DNA from: an uncultured Anaerosolibacter sp.
GTDB lineage: Bacteria > Bacillota_A > Clostridia > Peptostreptococcales > Thermotaleaceae
Assembly: GCA_937948705.1 (NCBI GenBank)
Contig: CALECF010000110.1
Coordinates: forward strand, 1-12,525
Direction: 5' to 3'
Length of the DNA stretch: 12,525 bases
Shown: piece by piece, positions 6,849 through 12,525 of the stretch
How positions within the stretch are numbered: position 1 is the stretch's first letter
Layout: every line of letters starts with the position of its first letter
Program-made: the position numbers and the translations under genes
The notes under the pieces: generated by a model
What the model saw: only the letters and a program-made list of their open reading frames with translations
The model's database searches: none
Told to the model about the DNA's origin: nothing

Positions 6849-8087
6849 TTAATCACCTTCAACTGGTATTGTCTCCATCCAAATTTTTTCAATAATTGGT
6901 ATTAGCCTTGCCGGTACCTCTGGAATTCTTTTTTCAGCAAGGATATCTTGTGGAAGGGTCGCCACACCTAGCTCTACAGATGTTAAAATATTTTTTTCTT
7001 CCTGGCTGAGCTTATCCTGATCTACTACAGGCAAATCCCCCCATGTTGCTGGGACATACTTGGAGGCTTGGGTTTCAACCTTTAGAATATAATCGATTAA
7101 AGCCATCGCACCTGCTTTATTGGGTGCGTTAAAGGGAATCGCTAGGAAATGTGTATTTCCAATGGTGCCTTTTTCAAATATAAAACTTCTTGTAGATTCT
7201 TTAAACTCCCCAGTTGCAATCTTTCCTGAGGCATGGTTAGGTTCATATGACATCGTCATCCAAACCTCTCCATCTGCATACATATTATCAAGCAGCGGTA
7301 CTTCCGCCGGATAGGTTCTTCCTTCCTGCCATAGATAGGGTTTTAATTCCTTTAAATAATCCATTGCTGGCTGGATTGCTTTTCTTACAATTGCTTCATC
7401 AGCTTCCATATTTATAAACTGCTCATGTTCTACAATATCACATATGATATTTCTTATGAAGGCAGAGCCCGTAAAATCTGGAGGTGCGGGATAAGTAAAT
7501 TTCCCAGGGTTAGCTTTTACAAAATCTAATAGTTCTTTATGCCCAATTGGCGGGTTGTCGATATTTTCGCTATCATATATCATAACAAACTGAGCCTTTC
7601 CATAGGGGGCTTCATAGCCTTCTATCGGGTGTCCGAAATCATATTTTACATCATCGGAATCCTCATCTATATATTTGTTAAAGTTCGGCAATCTTTCTGT
7701 AAAAGGTCCGAATAACAAGTTGTTTTCTTTTGCAGTAAAGAAATTCTCACCATTGATCCACACCACATCGATATTTCCGTTTTCTACGTTCAATTGTTTT
7801 TCATTTAATAGCTTATTAAGGATTTCATCTATGTTCATCCCTACTCTTCGCACAGTAATATCATACTCATTTTTTAATTTATCTGATAAATAGCCATCAA
7901 TCCAAGTATTTATTTTCTCACTTCCGCCCCACCCATAAAATGTTACCGTAGTACCTCTAGCAGCTTTAAGAAGTTCATCAAAATCCTTTTCAAGGACATT
8001 CCCTAGGTTAAGATTCTTTTTACTGCATGCAGCTAGGTTAAATATCAGTAGCCCTGACAAAAACAATATGATTACTTTTTTATTCAT
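6849..8087 (-). CDS. ABC transporter substrate-binding lipoprotein, YnjB-like
   Basis: This 412-residue solute-binding protein is anchored on the outer face of the membrane. The signal peptide is short, with basic NKK, a hydrophobic core at ~5-17 and lipobox NLAAC giving lipid-modified C21. The mature part starts with a beta-strand and VTFYGWGGSEKINTWIDGYL (48-67), the kind of opening seen in the extracellular binding-protein class that includes E. coli YnjB and the polyamine/thiamine/iron binders. Aromatic residues are plentiful. I cannot name the ligand. The ATG at 8087 follows an AAGGTGGGGG ribosome site. It is the first gene of the seven-gene operon, downstream of a terminator and a TATAAT box, so it probably starts its own transcript. 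Permease 1 begins one base after its stop. Confidence 0.9.
   Translation of the reverse strand: MNKKVIILFLSGLLIFNLAACSKKNLNLGNVLEKDFDELLKAARGTTVTFYGWGGSEKINTWIDGYLSDKLKNEYDITVRRVGMNIDEILNKLLNEKQLNVENGNIDVVWINGENFFTAKENNLLFGPFTERLPNFNKYIDEDSDDVKYDFGHPIEGYEAPYGKAQFVMIYDSENIDNPPIGHKELLDFVKANPGKFTYPAPPDFTGSAFIRNIICDIVEHEQFINMEADEAIVRKAIQPAMDYLKELKPYLWQEGRTYPAEVPLLDNMYADGEVWMTMSYEPNHASGKIATGEFKESTRSFIFEKGTIGNTHFLAIPFNAPNKAGAMALIDYILKVETQASKYVPATWGDLPVVDQDKLSQEEKNILTSVELGVATLPQDILAEKRIPEVPARLIPIIEKIWMETIPVEGD
6856..6859 (-). promoter_or_regulatory. Ribosome binding site deciding the TTG start of permease 1
   Basis: AAGG within the last sense codons of the binding-protein gene (VEGD) lies 8 bases before TTG 6847. 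Stop and start are separated by one base, typical of termination-reinitiation. Confidence 0.6.
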
Positions 8088-8122
8088 GTATTTCCCCCAC
8101 CTTTTTTAAAATGGCTTCTTTA

Positions 8123-8128
8123 ATTATA
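8123..8128 (-). promoter_or_regulatory. Candidate -10 box for the ABC operon
   Basis: A perfect TATAAT on the minus strand lies 36 bases upstream of ATG 8087 and downstream of the terminator at 8172-8198. No convincing -35 is seen at 16-18 bases; TTGCTA sits 20 bases upstream. The position makes it the most likely sigma-A promoter for the operon. Confidence 0.45.
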
Positions 8129-8171
8129 ACGGAAATAGAAATTTTTTCTAGCAAAATCTCATATGGAGAAA

Positions 8172-8198
8172 AGGGATTGTCTCAACAAGACAATCCCT
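8172..8198 (-). terminator. Rho-independent terminator after the second VTT gene
   Basis: A perfect 11-bp stem AGGGATTGTCT / AGACAATCCCT has a 5-base loop (8183-8187). In the minus direction it is followed by TTTTCTCC and preceded by a run of A. Its upstream arm overlaps the stop codon of the VTT gene (8197-8199). In the plus direction it is followed by seven T, so it could work both ways. It separates the rhodanese-VTT pair from the ABC operon. Confidence 0.75.
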
Positions 8199-8904
8199 AG
8201 CATTTTTTTCTGTTATCAGATTTCATCCTTTTCTCATCCCTGATCTTTTTCATTAGAAATCCTAATATACTGACTGAAAACAGTATAAGCAGACCAAAAA
8301 CAAAGGTTTTCACACTGCCTGTAAGCATGCCCCCTACATATGAGTATACAATTGTTGCAGGGAGTTGACCCAGTCCTGTAGCCCATAAAAACGACCATAG
8401 GCCCATGGAGGTAAGTCCTGCTGCATAACTTACAATGTCAAAGGATATAAAGGGTAGCAATCTAGCGATTAAAATCGCATATTTTCCATGCTTTTCAAAG
8501 AAATGATCAATTTCTTGTAAAGCAAACTTACTCGTAAGCTTTTCCGCTGTATTTCTTCCGTATATTCTAGCTATATAATAACATAAAACTGCGCCAACCA
8601 TGGCTGATGTCCAAGAAAGGATTGCTCCCTTGACCCATCCAAATAACGCTGCGTTTGCAAAAGTTATCAAAAAAGCTGGCAGAGGTGCAGCAACGGATTG
8701 AAACATCATAAGTAAAAAGGATACGATTGGTGCCCATATTCCAAAAGAAAGTATATATCCTTTGATTGCTTCTACATCTAACATACTAAAAATAAATATT
8801 ACTTTTTTGATCGTGATACTAACGGGATCAATAAACAGGTACATACCTACCAGTAACAATATTACTCCTAGTTTAATCCACGTAGATTTATTCATTGCTT
8901 TCAA
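8197..8904 (-). CDS. TVP38/TMEM64 family (VTT domain) membrane protein 2, YdjZ/YdjX-like
   Basis: This 235-residue membrane protein has about six hydrophobic segments. The VTT core runs from ~50 to 190: PLPAFLITFANAALFG (74-89), GAVLCYYIARIYGR (104-117), the family block RLLPFISFD (148-156), AAGL (161-164) and the GLGQLPA turn (177-183). A basic tail of ~20 residues ends in Cys. Family role as for the other VTT protein: probably lipid movement or membrane-lipid homeostasis. I keep TTG 8904 because GGAGAGG (8916-8922) lies 11 bases upstream; ATG 8895 would be 20 bases away. The gene lies 83 bases after the three-domain rhodanese gene, with a hairpin in the gap, and ends in a terminator. It is clearly diverged from its paralogue at 2249-2971. 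Confidence 0.88.
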   Translation of the reverse strand: MKAMNKSTWIKLGVILLLVGMYLFIDPVSITIKKVIFIFSMLDVEAIKGYILSFGIWAPIVSFLLMMFQSVAAPLPAFLITFANAALFGWVKGAILSWTSAMVGAVLCYYIARIYGRNTAEKLTSKFALQEIDHFFEKHGKYAILIARLLPFISFDIVSYAAGLTSMGLWSFLWATGLGQLPATIVYSYVGGMLTGSVKTFVFGLLILFSVSILGFLMKKIRDEKRMKSDNRKKC

Positions 8905-8922
8905 GTTATCAACAGCCTCTCC

Positions 8923-8944
8923 ACAAAGACATTCCTATCTTTGT
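8923..8944 (-). promoter_or_regulatory. Intercistronic hairpin before the second VTT gene
   Basis: ACAAAGA and TCTTTGT form a 7-bp stem with an 8-base loop (8930-8937). It sits directly upstream of the GGAGAGG ribosome site and has no T-run in the minus direction, so it is not a terminator. It could stabilise a processed mRNA or tune translation of the VTT gene relative to the rhodanese gene. Confidence 0.35.
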
Positions 8945-8987
8945 TAGAAATCAAATTCAATTTTTAAGTTCTAAACTTTTCAAACTA

Positions 8988-10268
8988 CTACTTTTCTAAC
9001 TGTAATTCTGAGTTGCCAGCCCATGCATAGAAGCTTGCATCATAGTTTCTTGCATTCTCATATCCCAACATATCAAGTACTATTTGCATATGCGCTGAAC
9101 GAATACCAGCAGTACAATATGTTATGATTTCATCCTCTTTTTTTATTCCCTGTTGATCTAGAATTGTTTGGATTTGTTGTGCTGTTTTTAAAGTACCATC
9201 TTGATTTAAGAATTGATTAAATGTTAAGTTGATCGCTCCAGGTAAATGGCCACCCCTCGCTTCACCAAACTTTGTAGCTCCTTCATATTCATCCTTTTCT
9301 CTCACATCGATGATTACTACTTTACCTAATTTACTTACCAACTCGTCAGTTTCAATATTTGTTTTACCTTCTAATGTTGTTAGTTCAACAGGGGTTGGAG
9401 TTGCTACAACAGCATCCTTTGATACCTCATACCCTTTTGACTCCCAGAAGCCAAAGCCACCATCTAAAATCTTAGTATTGTTGAAACCAGCTCTTCTAAG
9501 CATCCAGACGATTCTTCCATCTTCTCCCCAACCGCTAACTGCGTTGGTATATACTACGATTTCCTTTTCCTTTGTTATTCCAAGAGCAGATAACTTTTCT
9601 GCTAAGGTTTTTGGTGCTAAAACAGTTCCCCAGTTGGGATCTCCAGGTGCACCTTGCATATCTGCAAACCCTTGCCATGTAGCAACGATTGCTCCAGGAA
9701 TATGTCCTTTATCATAAGCTTCTTGCCCTCTTGCATCTAGAATTAATAAATCTTCTCTATTAAGGTTTTCTTTCAACCAGTCAACATTAACTACATAACT
9801 ATCATCTACAAATGCTACTGTTGCAGTCTCTTCTAATAACTCATTATAAGGCCATTTCCCTTGACCATTTTCTAATATAAATAAGCGGTCCCCTTTGACG
9901 CCTTTTGTTTGTAAGTAATCAATGGTTCTTTGTGCACCACCTGCTCCACCAGGACAAATTACGACGATTGGCTGTTCTCCATCTAATTGTGGCAACACAG
10001 CATCTAATTTAGCTCTTTCTTCATCTGTTTTTACGGGATATGCATGGGTTGGAATTGCCCCTTTAATATGATGAACATCCCACTCTTCTTTTACTTGGAT
10101 ATCAAGTAATATAATGTTATCGCCTTTTTCGATTGCTTCCTTTGTTTGTTCAGCGGTATAGTAATTATAAGTTTTGTCAGCTGCAGTATCTTCTGTTTTG
10201 TTCGTACATCCGCTAACTATAAATACTAGAACTAACATTAGCACCAGCATTGATGCAAATTTTTTCAT
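8988..10268 (-). CDS. Three-domain rhodanese lipoprotein (YnjE-like size)
   Basis: This 426-residue sulfurtransferase is exported and lipid-anchored: basic KK, a hydrophobic core and lipobox VSGC give C21. Three rhodanese domains follow at ~35-145, 155-285 and 300-422. Domain 1 has a Cys loop CPGGAGG (C105), domain 2 has Thr at the loop position (T241, in YTNAVSGWG) and should be inactive, and domain 3 has CTAGIR with C385. Rhodaneses move sulfane sulfur from thiosulfate or a persulfide to an acceptor through the loop Cys. E. coli YnjE is also exported, three-domain and similar in length; as I recall its active Cys is in the last domain. The ATG follows AAAGGGAG (10277-10284) at 8 bases. It is first in a two-gene unit with the VTT gene and divergent from another rhodanese gene. 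Confidence 0.92.
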   Translation of the reverse strand: MKKFASMLVLMLVLVFIVSGCTNKTEDTAADKTYNYYTAEQTKEAIEKGDNIILLDIQVKEEWDVHHIKGAIPTHAYPVKTDEERAKLDAVLPQLDGEQPIVVICPGGAGGAQRTIDYLQTKGVKGDRLFILENGQGKWPYNELLEETATVAFVDDSYVVNVDWLKENLNREDLLILDARGQEAYDKGHIPGAIVATWQGFADMQGAPGDPNWGTVLAPKTLAEKLSALGITKEKEIVVYTNAVSGWGEDGRIVWMLRRAGFNNTKILDGGFGFWESKGYEVSKDAVVATPTPVELTTLEGKTNIETDELVSKLGKVVIIDVREKDEYEGATKFGEARGGHLPGAINLTFNQFLNQDGTLKTAQQIQTILDQQGIKKEDEIITYCTAGIRSAHMQIVLDMLGYENARNYDASFYAWAGNSELQLEK

Positions 10269-10390
10269 CTTTTTCTCTCCCTTTAATTTTTTTATTGTAT
10301 GTTATTGTTTTGGCCTTTAGATTTTAACATATCTACTTAATGAAATATAATTGATTTCTTCTATTGTATCGTGTGGTATCATAAGAATTT

Positions 10391-10418
10391 CTTATATAAC
10401 GAATTTTAGCTTGGCCAA
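10391..10418 (-). promoter_or_regulatory. Candidate promoter for the three-domain rhodanese gene
   Basis: On the minus strand TTGGCC (10413-10418) and TATAAG (10391-10396) are separated by 16 bases, four and five matches to the sigma-A boxes. This leaves a leader of ~115 bases. The region is AT-rich, so chance matches are likely. Confidence 0.35.
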
Positions 10419-10508
10419 ATTATATATTTTTATAAAACTGTATTCAAAAATACTATAGTTATCTGATACATCATTGAATATTTCTATTAGACCAATAATC
10501 AACAACTA

Positions 10509-10519
10509 TATAATATAAT
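10509..10519 (+). promoter_or_regulatory. Candidate -10 region for the two-domain rhodanese gene
   Basis: Two overlapping TATAAT boxes (10509-10514 and 10514-10519) lie ~55 bases upstream of the GTG start. No good -35 is seen at the right spacing, so the call rests on the -10 and the position. Confidence 0.4.
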
Positions 10520-10561
10520 CATGTTACACAAGCATGAATAATTAGGACTAATAATTTTTTT

Positions 10562-10567
10562 GAGGAG
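10562..10567 (+). promoter_or_regulatory. Ribosome binding site deciding the GTG start of the rhodanese gene
   Basis: GAGGAG lies 7 bases before GTG 10575. An in-frame TTG at 10560 overlaps this site and is not a plausible start. Confidence 0.8.
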
Positions 10568-10574
10568 TGATTTT

Positions 10575-11585
10575 GTGAAAAAGAATTTGCTTATTATTTT
10601 TCTTTTTGCAGTGGTTGCTGTATTTACAGCTGGCTGTACTGCTAAAGTAGAAGAAACCAAACCTATAGAGAGTCCTTCTGAGAACAACGCTGTTGAGACT
10701 GTCGCAAAAACAAAAGTATTCGTGACAGCAGATTGGCTAAAAAGCGTAATTGATGGAAACCAGCCTGAATCCAAGGATTACAAGATTATCGAAGCAGCTT
10801 GGGGACCTGTTAGTGAAGATAAAGAATATCTGGCAGCTCATATACCTGGAGCGGTGCATCTAAACACAGATGATATCGAAGAATCAACCTATTGGAATAT
10901 AAAGACAGGCGACGAGATAAAAAAGGTTATGGCCGATTATGGTATAACTAAAGATACCACTGTCATTGTTTATGGTGCTGACTCTGGTGCTGCCAGATTT
11001 GCACTCGTATGTCTATGGGCAGGCGTTGAGAATGTAAAAGTACTTGATGGTGGTCTGAATGCCTGGACAAAAGCAGGATATGCAACCAATAAAGATATAG
11101 AGAATCCAGTAGCAACTACAAATGATTTTGGTATAGCAATACCAGCACATCCTGAATATGTTTTATCTATGCCTCAAGATGTAAAGGCTGAAATAGTTAA
11201 TAATGATAATTTCAGATTGGTTAGTATAAGAAGCTTAGATGAATTCGAAGGTAAAACAAGTGGATATGGCTACATAAAAAAAGCAGGAGAACCAGAAGGT
11301 GCAGTATGGGGATATGATGAACCTGACTATCGTAATGAGGATGGAACCTTTATTGATTTTGAAAAAGCAGTGGCAATGTGGAATGAACAAGGTATTACAA
11401 AAAATAACGAAATTGCATTTTACTGTGGTACTGGCTGGAGGGCAACGATTCCATTCTTAATGGCCTATGAAAACGGATGGGAAAACATAAAATTATATGA
11501 TGGCGGTTGGTTCGTATGGCAGATGGATCCGAATAATCCGATACAATCGATTACACCAGAAGAAGCAGCAGCTAAATATAAATAA
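10575..11585 (+). CDS. Two-domain rhodanese lipoprotein (sulfurtransferase)
   Basis: This 336-residue exported sulfurtransferase has a signal of basic KK, a hydrophobic core and lipobox TAGC giving C21, then a Glu/Ser-rich linker to ~45. The N-terminal rhodanese domain (~48-172) has Gly at the catalytic position (G134 in YGADSGAAR) and should be structural, as in classic tandem rhodaneses. The C-terminal domain (~195-320) has the active loop CGTGWR with C284. Its end, YDGGW...DPNNP, recalls the C-terminus of E. coli YnjE as I remember it, so this protein may be closer to YnjE in the active domain than the three-domain protein is. The GTG start is set by GAGGAG; it gives a clean lipoprotein signal. 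It is transcribed alone, divergent from the other rhodanese gene, and ends in a strong terminator. The likely sulfur donor is thiosulfate or a persulfide. Confidence 0.92.
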   Translation: MKKNLLIIFLFAVVAVFTAGCTAKVEETKPIESPSENNAVETVAKTKVFVTADWLKSVIDGNQPESKDYKIIEAAWGPVSEDKEYLAAHIPGAVHLNTDDIEESTYWNIKTGDEIKKVMADYGITKDTTVIVYGADSGAARFALVCLWAGVENVKVLDGGLNAWTKAGYATNKDIENPVATTNDFGIAIPAHPEYVLSMPQDVKAEIVNNDNFRLVSIRSLDEFEGKTSGYGYIKKAGEPEGAVWGYDEPDYRNEDGTFIDFEKAVAMWNEQGITKNNEIAFYCGTGWRATIPFLMAYENGWENIKLYDGGWFVWQMDPNNPIQSITPEEAAAKYK

Positions 11586-11596
11586 GTTATAAAATC

Positions 11597-11631
11597 AAAA
11601 TGTCTGAATGCCAAAAGGCTTCAGACATTTT
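11597..11631 (+). terminator. Rho-independent terminator of the two-domain rhodanese gene
   Basis: The stem is AAAATGTCTGAA paired with TTCAGACATTTT, with one bulged T and a GCC/GGC top around an AAAA loop, followed by six T (11628-11633). On the minus strand the stem is followed by TTTTGATTTTAT, so it may also end the convergent small membrane-protein gene. Confidence 0.9.
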
Positions 11632-11671
11632 TTGTCTAAATAAAGATAAAAGATGAGTTTGCTTCAAATTT

Positions 11672-12088
11672 CTATCTATTTAAATATACTATTGTTTTTA
11701 GATCCTGTATCAATACAATCATTCCTAAAATCAAACTAATAAAATAATAGGAACGATAGCTTTCTATTGAATATACCAAAGTAAAAAATATAAACACAAG
11801 AGTGAGCATTACTGCTACGATTAACATGAATAGAATTTTTTTGCATATAGCATAACTACGTTTTTTCTTTAACGCATATAGAATAATAGAAACAGACAGT
11901 ATTCCCAAAAATGCAGTTGAAAAATATTGTAATACAGTAATAGGATATTGTGCCTCCCACTTCTGATTCATAAACACTACATACCTCATCATCCCCATCT
12001 TTTTCATAGAAAATTCTTGTATGCCAAATGCTGCAATCAGTAAGACTGCTTGGAGTATTGTAGATACCCTGTAAAAAACTTTATTCAC
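11672..12088 (-). CDS. Small four-helix membrane protein of unknown function
   Basis: I do not recognise a family. From GTG 12088 it has 138 residues and four hydrophobic helices at roughly 6-24, 50-73, 84-106 and 112-130. A polar segment between helices 1 and 2 contains MMRYVVFMNQKWEAQYP, and a KKKR cluster precedes helix 3. The positive patches suggest both ends lie inside the cell. The GTG is preferred because AAAGGGG (12098-12104) lies 9 bases upstream; an ATG at 12109 has no ribosome site and would place that site inside the gene. It converges on the rhodanese gene and has no clear partner. Its link to the neighbouring system is unproven. Confidence 0.7.
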   Translation of the reverse strand: MNKVFYRVSTILQAVLLIAAFGIQEFSMKKMGMMRYVVFMNQKWEAQYPITVLQYFSTAFLGILSVSIILYALKKKRSYAICKKILFMLIVAVMLTLVFIFFTLVYSIESYRSYYFISLILGMIVLIQDLKTIVYLNR

Positions 12089-12097
12089 CCTAAATGT

Positions 12098-12104
12098 CCC
12101 CTTT
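12098..12104 (-). promoter_or_regulatory. Ribosome binding site deciding the GTG start of the small membrane protein
   Basis: AAAGGGG is 9 bases before GTG 12088. The upstream ATG at 12109 has no comparable site. Confidence 0.6.
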
Positions 12105-12341
12105 ATCATTCAAGTCATATAAATATTCTACCAAAATTATTCATAAAATGCTCTACAAAGCCACTAATTTAATACAATATATCATACTAAAATTCCTTTC
12201 ACTGAAAAGAGTCCAAGCCTTTGGTTCCAGAGTACCATAATAATAAAAAACTTTCCATGAGCGATTCTCATCGAAGGGGACTATAAGCTCCTATATTGCT
12301 CCCTAACCACTAAGGCTACGGTCTCAACGTGCATGGTGTGT

Positions 12342-12433
12342 TGCAGTTAGCATGTGTATAACTTCTTAGTTATATAATGTGTCGAAGAAGAACGAAATCG
12401 CTACCGCGATGGCTTTTAAAAACACTAACTGCA
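12342..12433. repeat. Long-range 9-bp inverted repeat enclosing two hairpins
   Basis: TGCAGTTAG (12342-12350) pairs perfectly with CTAACTGCA (12425-12433). Between them lie TATAACT-TTCT-AGTTATA (12357-12374), extendable with a bulge to CAT/ATG at 12351 and 12379, and ATCGC-TACC-GCGAT (12397-12410). Together they would make a three-way junction. Confidence 0.7.
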
Positions 12434-12455
12434 TAAAAAATATATAAAAAAAGTG

Positions 12456-12525
12456 AAAAGTATGTGCTTTTGTGGTATTGTTTAATCGCCAAAGAAAACA
12501 AACCCCAGAAAGGAGACATACTTTT
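12456..12525. repeat. 10-bp inverted repeat around a ribosome binding site
   Basis: AAAAGTATGT (12456-12465) is the exact reverse complement of ACATACTTTT (12516-12525), with 50 bases between. The right arm lies between AAAGGAG and the expected start codon, so pairing could control translation. If the DNA is mobile, the arms could instead be subterminal repeats. The right arm touches the window edge and may extend further. Confidence 0.65.
12509..12515 (+). promoter_or_regulatory. Ribosome binding site for a gene beginning past the right edge
   Basis: AAAGGAG is followed by 10 bases to the end of the window with no start codon among them. A plus-strand start at about 12526 would give a slightly long but acceptable spacing. 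Confidence 0.5.

Larger units (their letters stand above)
10269..10574. other. Divergent intergenic region between two rhodanese genes
   Basis: This AT-rich 306-bp spacer must carry promoters for both rhodanese genes. Candidate boxes are listed separately. It contains the 8-bp palindrome TTGGCCAA (10411-10418) overlapping the minus-strand -35 candidate, and a small inverted repeat ATTAG-GA-CTAAT (10541-10552) in the plus-strand leader. Either could be an operator, but neither is long enough to be sure. No coding frame here looks real. Confidence 0.55.
12257..12525 (+). ncRNA. Candidate structured RNA or leader upstream of an off-window gene
   Basis: This non-coding stretch is visibly richer in G and C than the flanking AT-rich DNA and is packed with inverted repeats. 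They are ATGAG/CTCAT (12257-12271), AGGGG/CTCCT (12275-12292, one G-U), a long-range TGCAGTTAG/CTAACTGCA (12342-12433) enclosing hairpins at 12351-12379 and 12397-12410, and AAAAGTATGT/ACATACTTTT (12456-12525). It runs into AAAGGAG at 12509-12515, so a plus-strand gene should start at or just after 12526. It may be a cis-regulatory leader, or the non-coding left end of an insertion sequence that carries its RNA upstream of the protein gene (IS110 bridge RNA or IscB omega RNA are examples). No known riboswitch consensus was recognised. The strand is inferred from the ribosome site. The boundaries are approximate. Confidence 0.45.

Noticed and set aside
5615..8947. Plus-strand frames of 61-78 codons at 5615, 7120, 7675 and 8762
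   Set aside because: All are antisense to well-supported genes or straddle a gene start, with no ribosome sites or recognisable motifs.
9229..9717. A 162-codon plus-strand open frame inside the three-domain rhodanese gene
   Set aside because: It lies wholly antisense to a gene with clear domains, has no ribosome site and reads as a Pro/Ser/Thr-rich shadow of the opposite strand.
10499..10774. A 91-codon minus-strand frame across the start of the two-domain rhodanese gene
   Set aside because: It overlaps the lipoprotein signal region of a well-supported plus-strand gene and lacks a ribosome site.
12181..12240. GAAAAGAGTCC at ~12203 considered as the conserved GAGGAAAGTCC of RNase P RNA
   Set aside because: Only a loose match; the other conserved RNase P blocks are not seen.
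12391..12433. ACCGCG at 12404-12408 considered as a T-box antiterminator motif
   Set aside because: The required TGG before ACCGCG is absent, the bases instead form the local hairpin ATCGC-TACC-GCGAT, and no terminator with a T-run follows.
12257..12525. Assigning the right-end RNA firmly to IS110 bridge RNA or IscB omega RNA
   Set aside because: The protein gene and the other element end are outside the window, and I could not match either class by sequence; kept only as a hypothesis.
1..12525. CRISPR arrays, tRNA or rRNA genes
   Set aside because: No regularly spaced repeats, cloverleaf-like or rRNA-like sequence was seen on either strand.

Overview
The window is low-GC DNA with strong Shine-Dalgarno sites (AAGGAG, GGAGG), frequent GTG and TTG starts, short lipoprotein signals and iron-sulfur proteins. 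This points to an anaerobic Firmicute of the Clostridia; Alkaliphilus or a relative is a guess. No rRNA, tRNA or CRISPR array is visible. Family assignments come from motifs read by eye, and comparisons with E. coli genes come from memory.

Layout. (1) Positions 1-1257 (+) hold the 3' part of an ABC-F ATPase of the ribosome-protection type, cut by the window edge. (2) Positions 1258-1612 are a convergent gap with a nested inverted repeat and a 52-codon startless open frame, possibly a gene relic. (3) Positions 1613-8087 (-) are a tightly packed operon. In transcription order it encodes a substrate-binding lipoprotein, two ABC permeases, an ABC ATPase, a CCG-domain iron-sulfur protein, a TVP38/TMEM64 (VTT) membrane protein and a CDP-alcohol phosphatidyltransferase. 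(4) Positions 8197-10268 (-) lie just upstream and encode a three-domain rhodanese lipoprotein and a second VTT protein. A perfect 11-bp hairpin terminator separates this pair from the operon. (5) Positions 10575-11585 (+) encode a divergent two-domain rhodanese lipoprotein with its own strong terminator. (6) Positions 11672-12088 (-) encode a small four-helix membrane protein of unknown function. (7) The last ~270 bases are non-coding and rich in inverted repeats. They end in an AAAGGAG site pointing at a plus-strand gene that must begin beyond the edge: a candidate structured leader or mobile-element RNA.

How the genes may work together. The mix in 1613-11585 (YnjB/C/D-like ABC importer, YnjE-like rhodaneses, YnjF-like CDP-alcohol phosphatidyltransferase, two YdjX/YdjZ-like VTT proteins and a redox protein) recalls the uncharacterised E. 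coli ydjXYZ-ynjABCDEF cluster, but reordered. The single long YnjC permease appears here as two genes, the ATPase carries an extra C-terminal domain, and the iron-sulfur protein has the two-CCG heterodisulfide-reductase/GlpC layout. Recurrence of this unlikely mix in a distant phylum suggests one functional system. It would join uptake of an unknown solute, sulfur transfer outside the membrane, a cytoplasmic redox step and membrane-lipid chemistry. The substrate cannot be read from the sequence.
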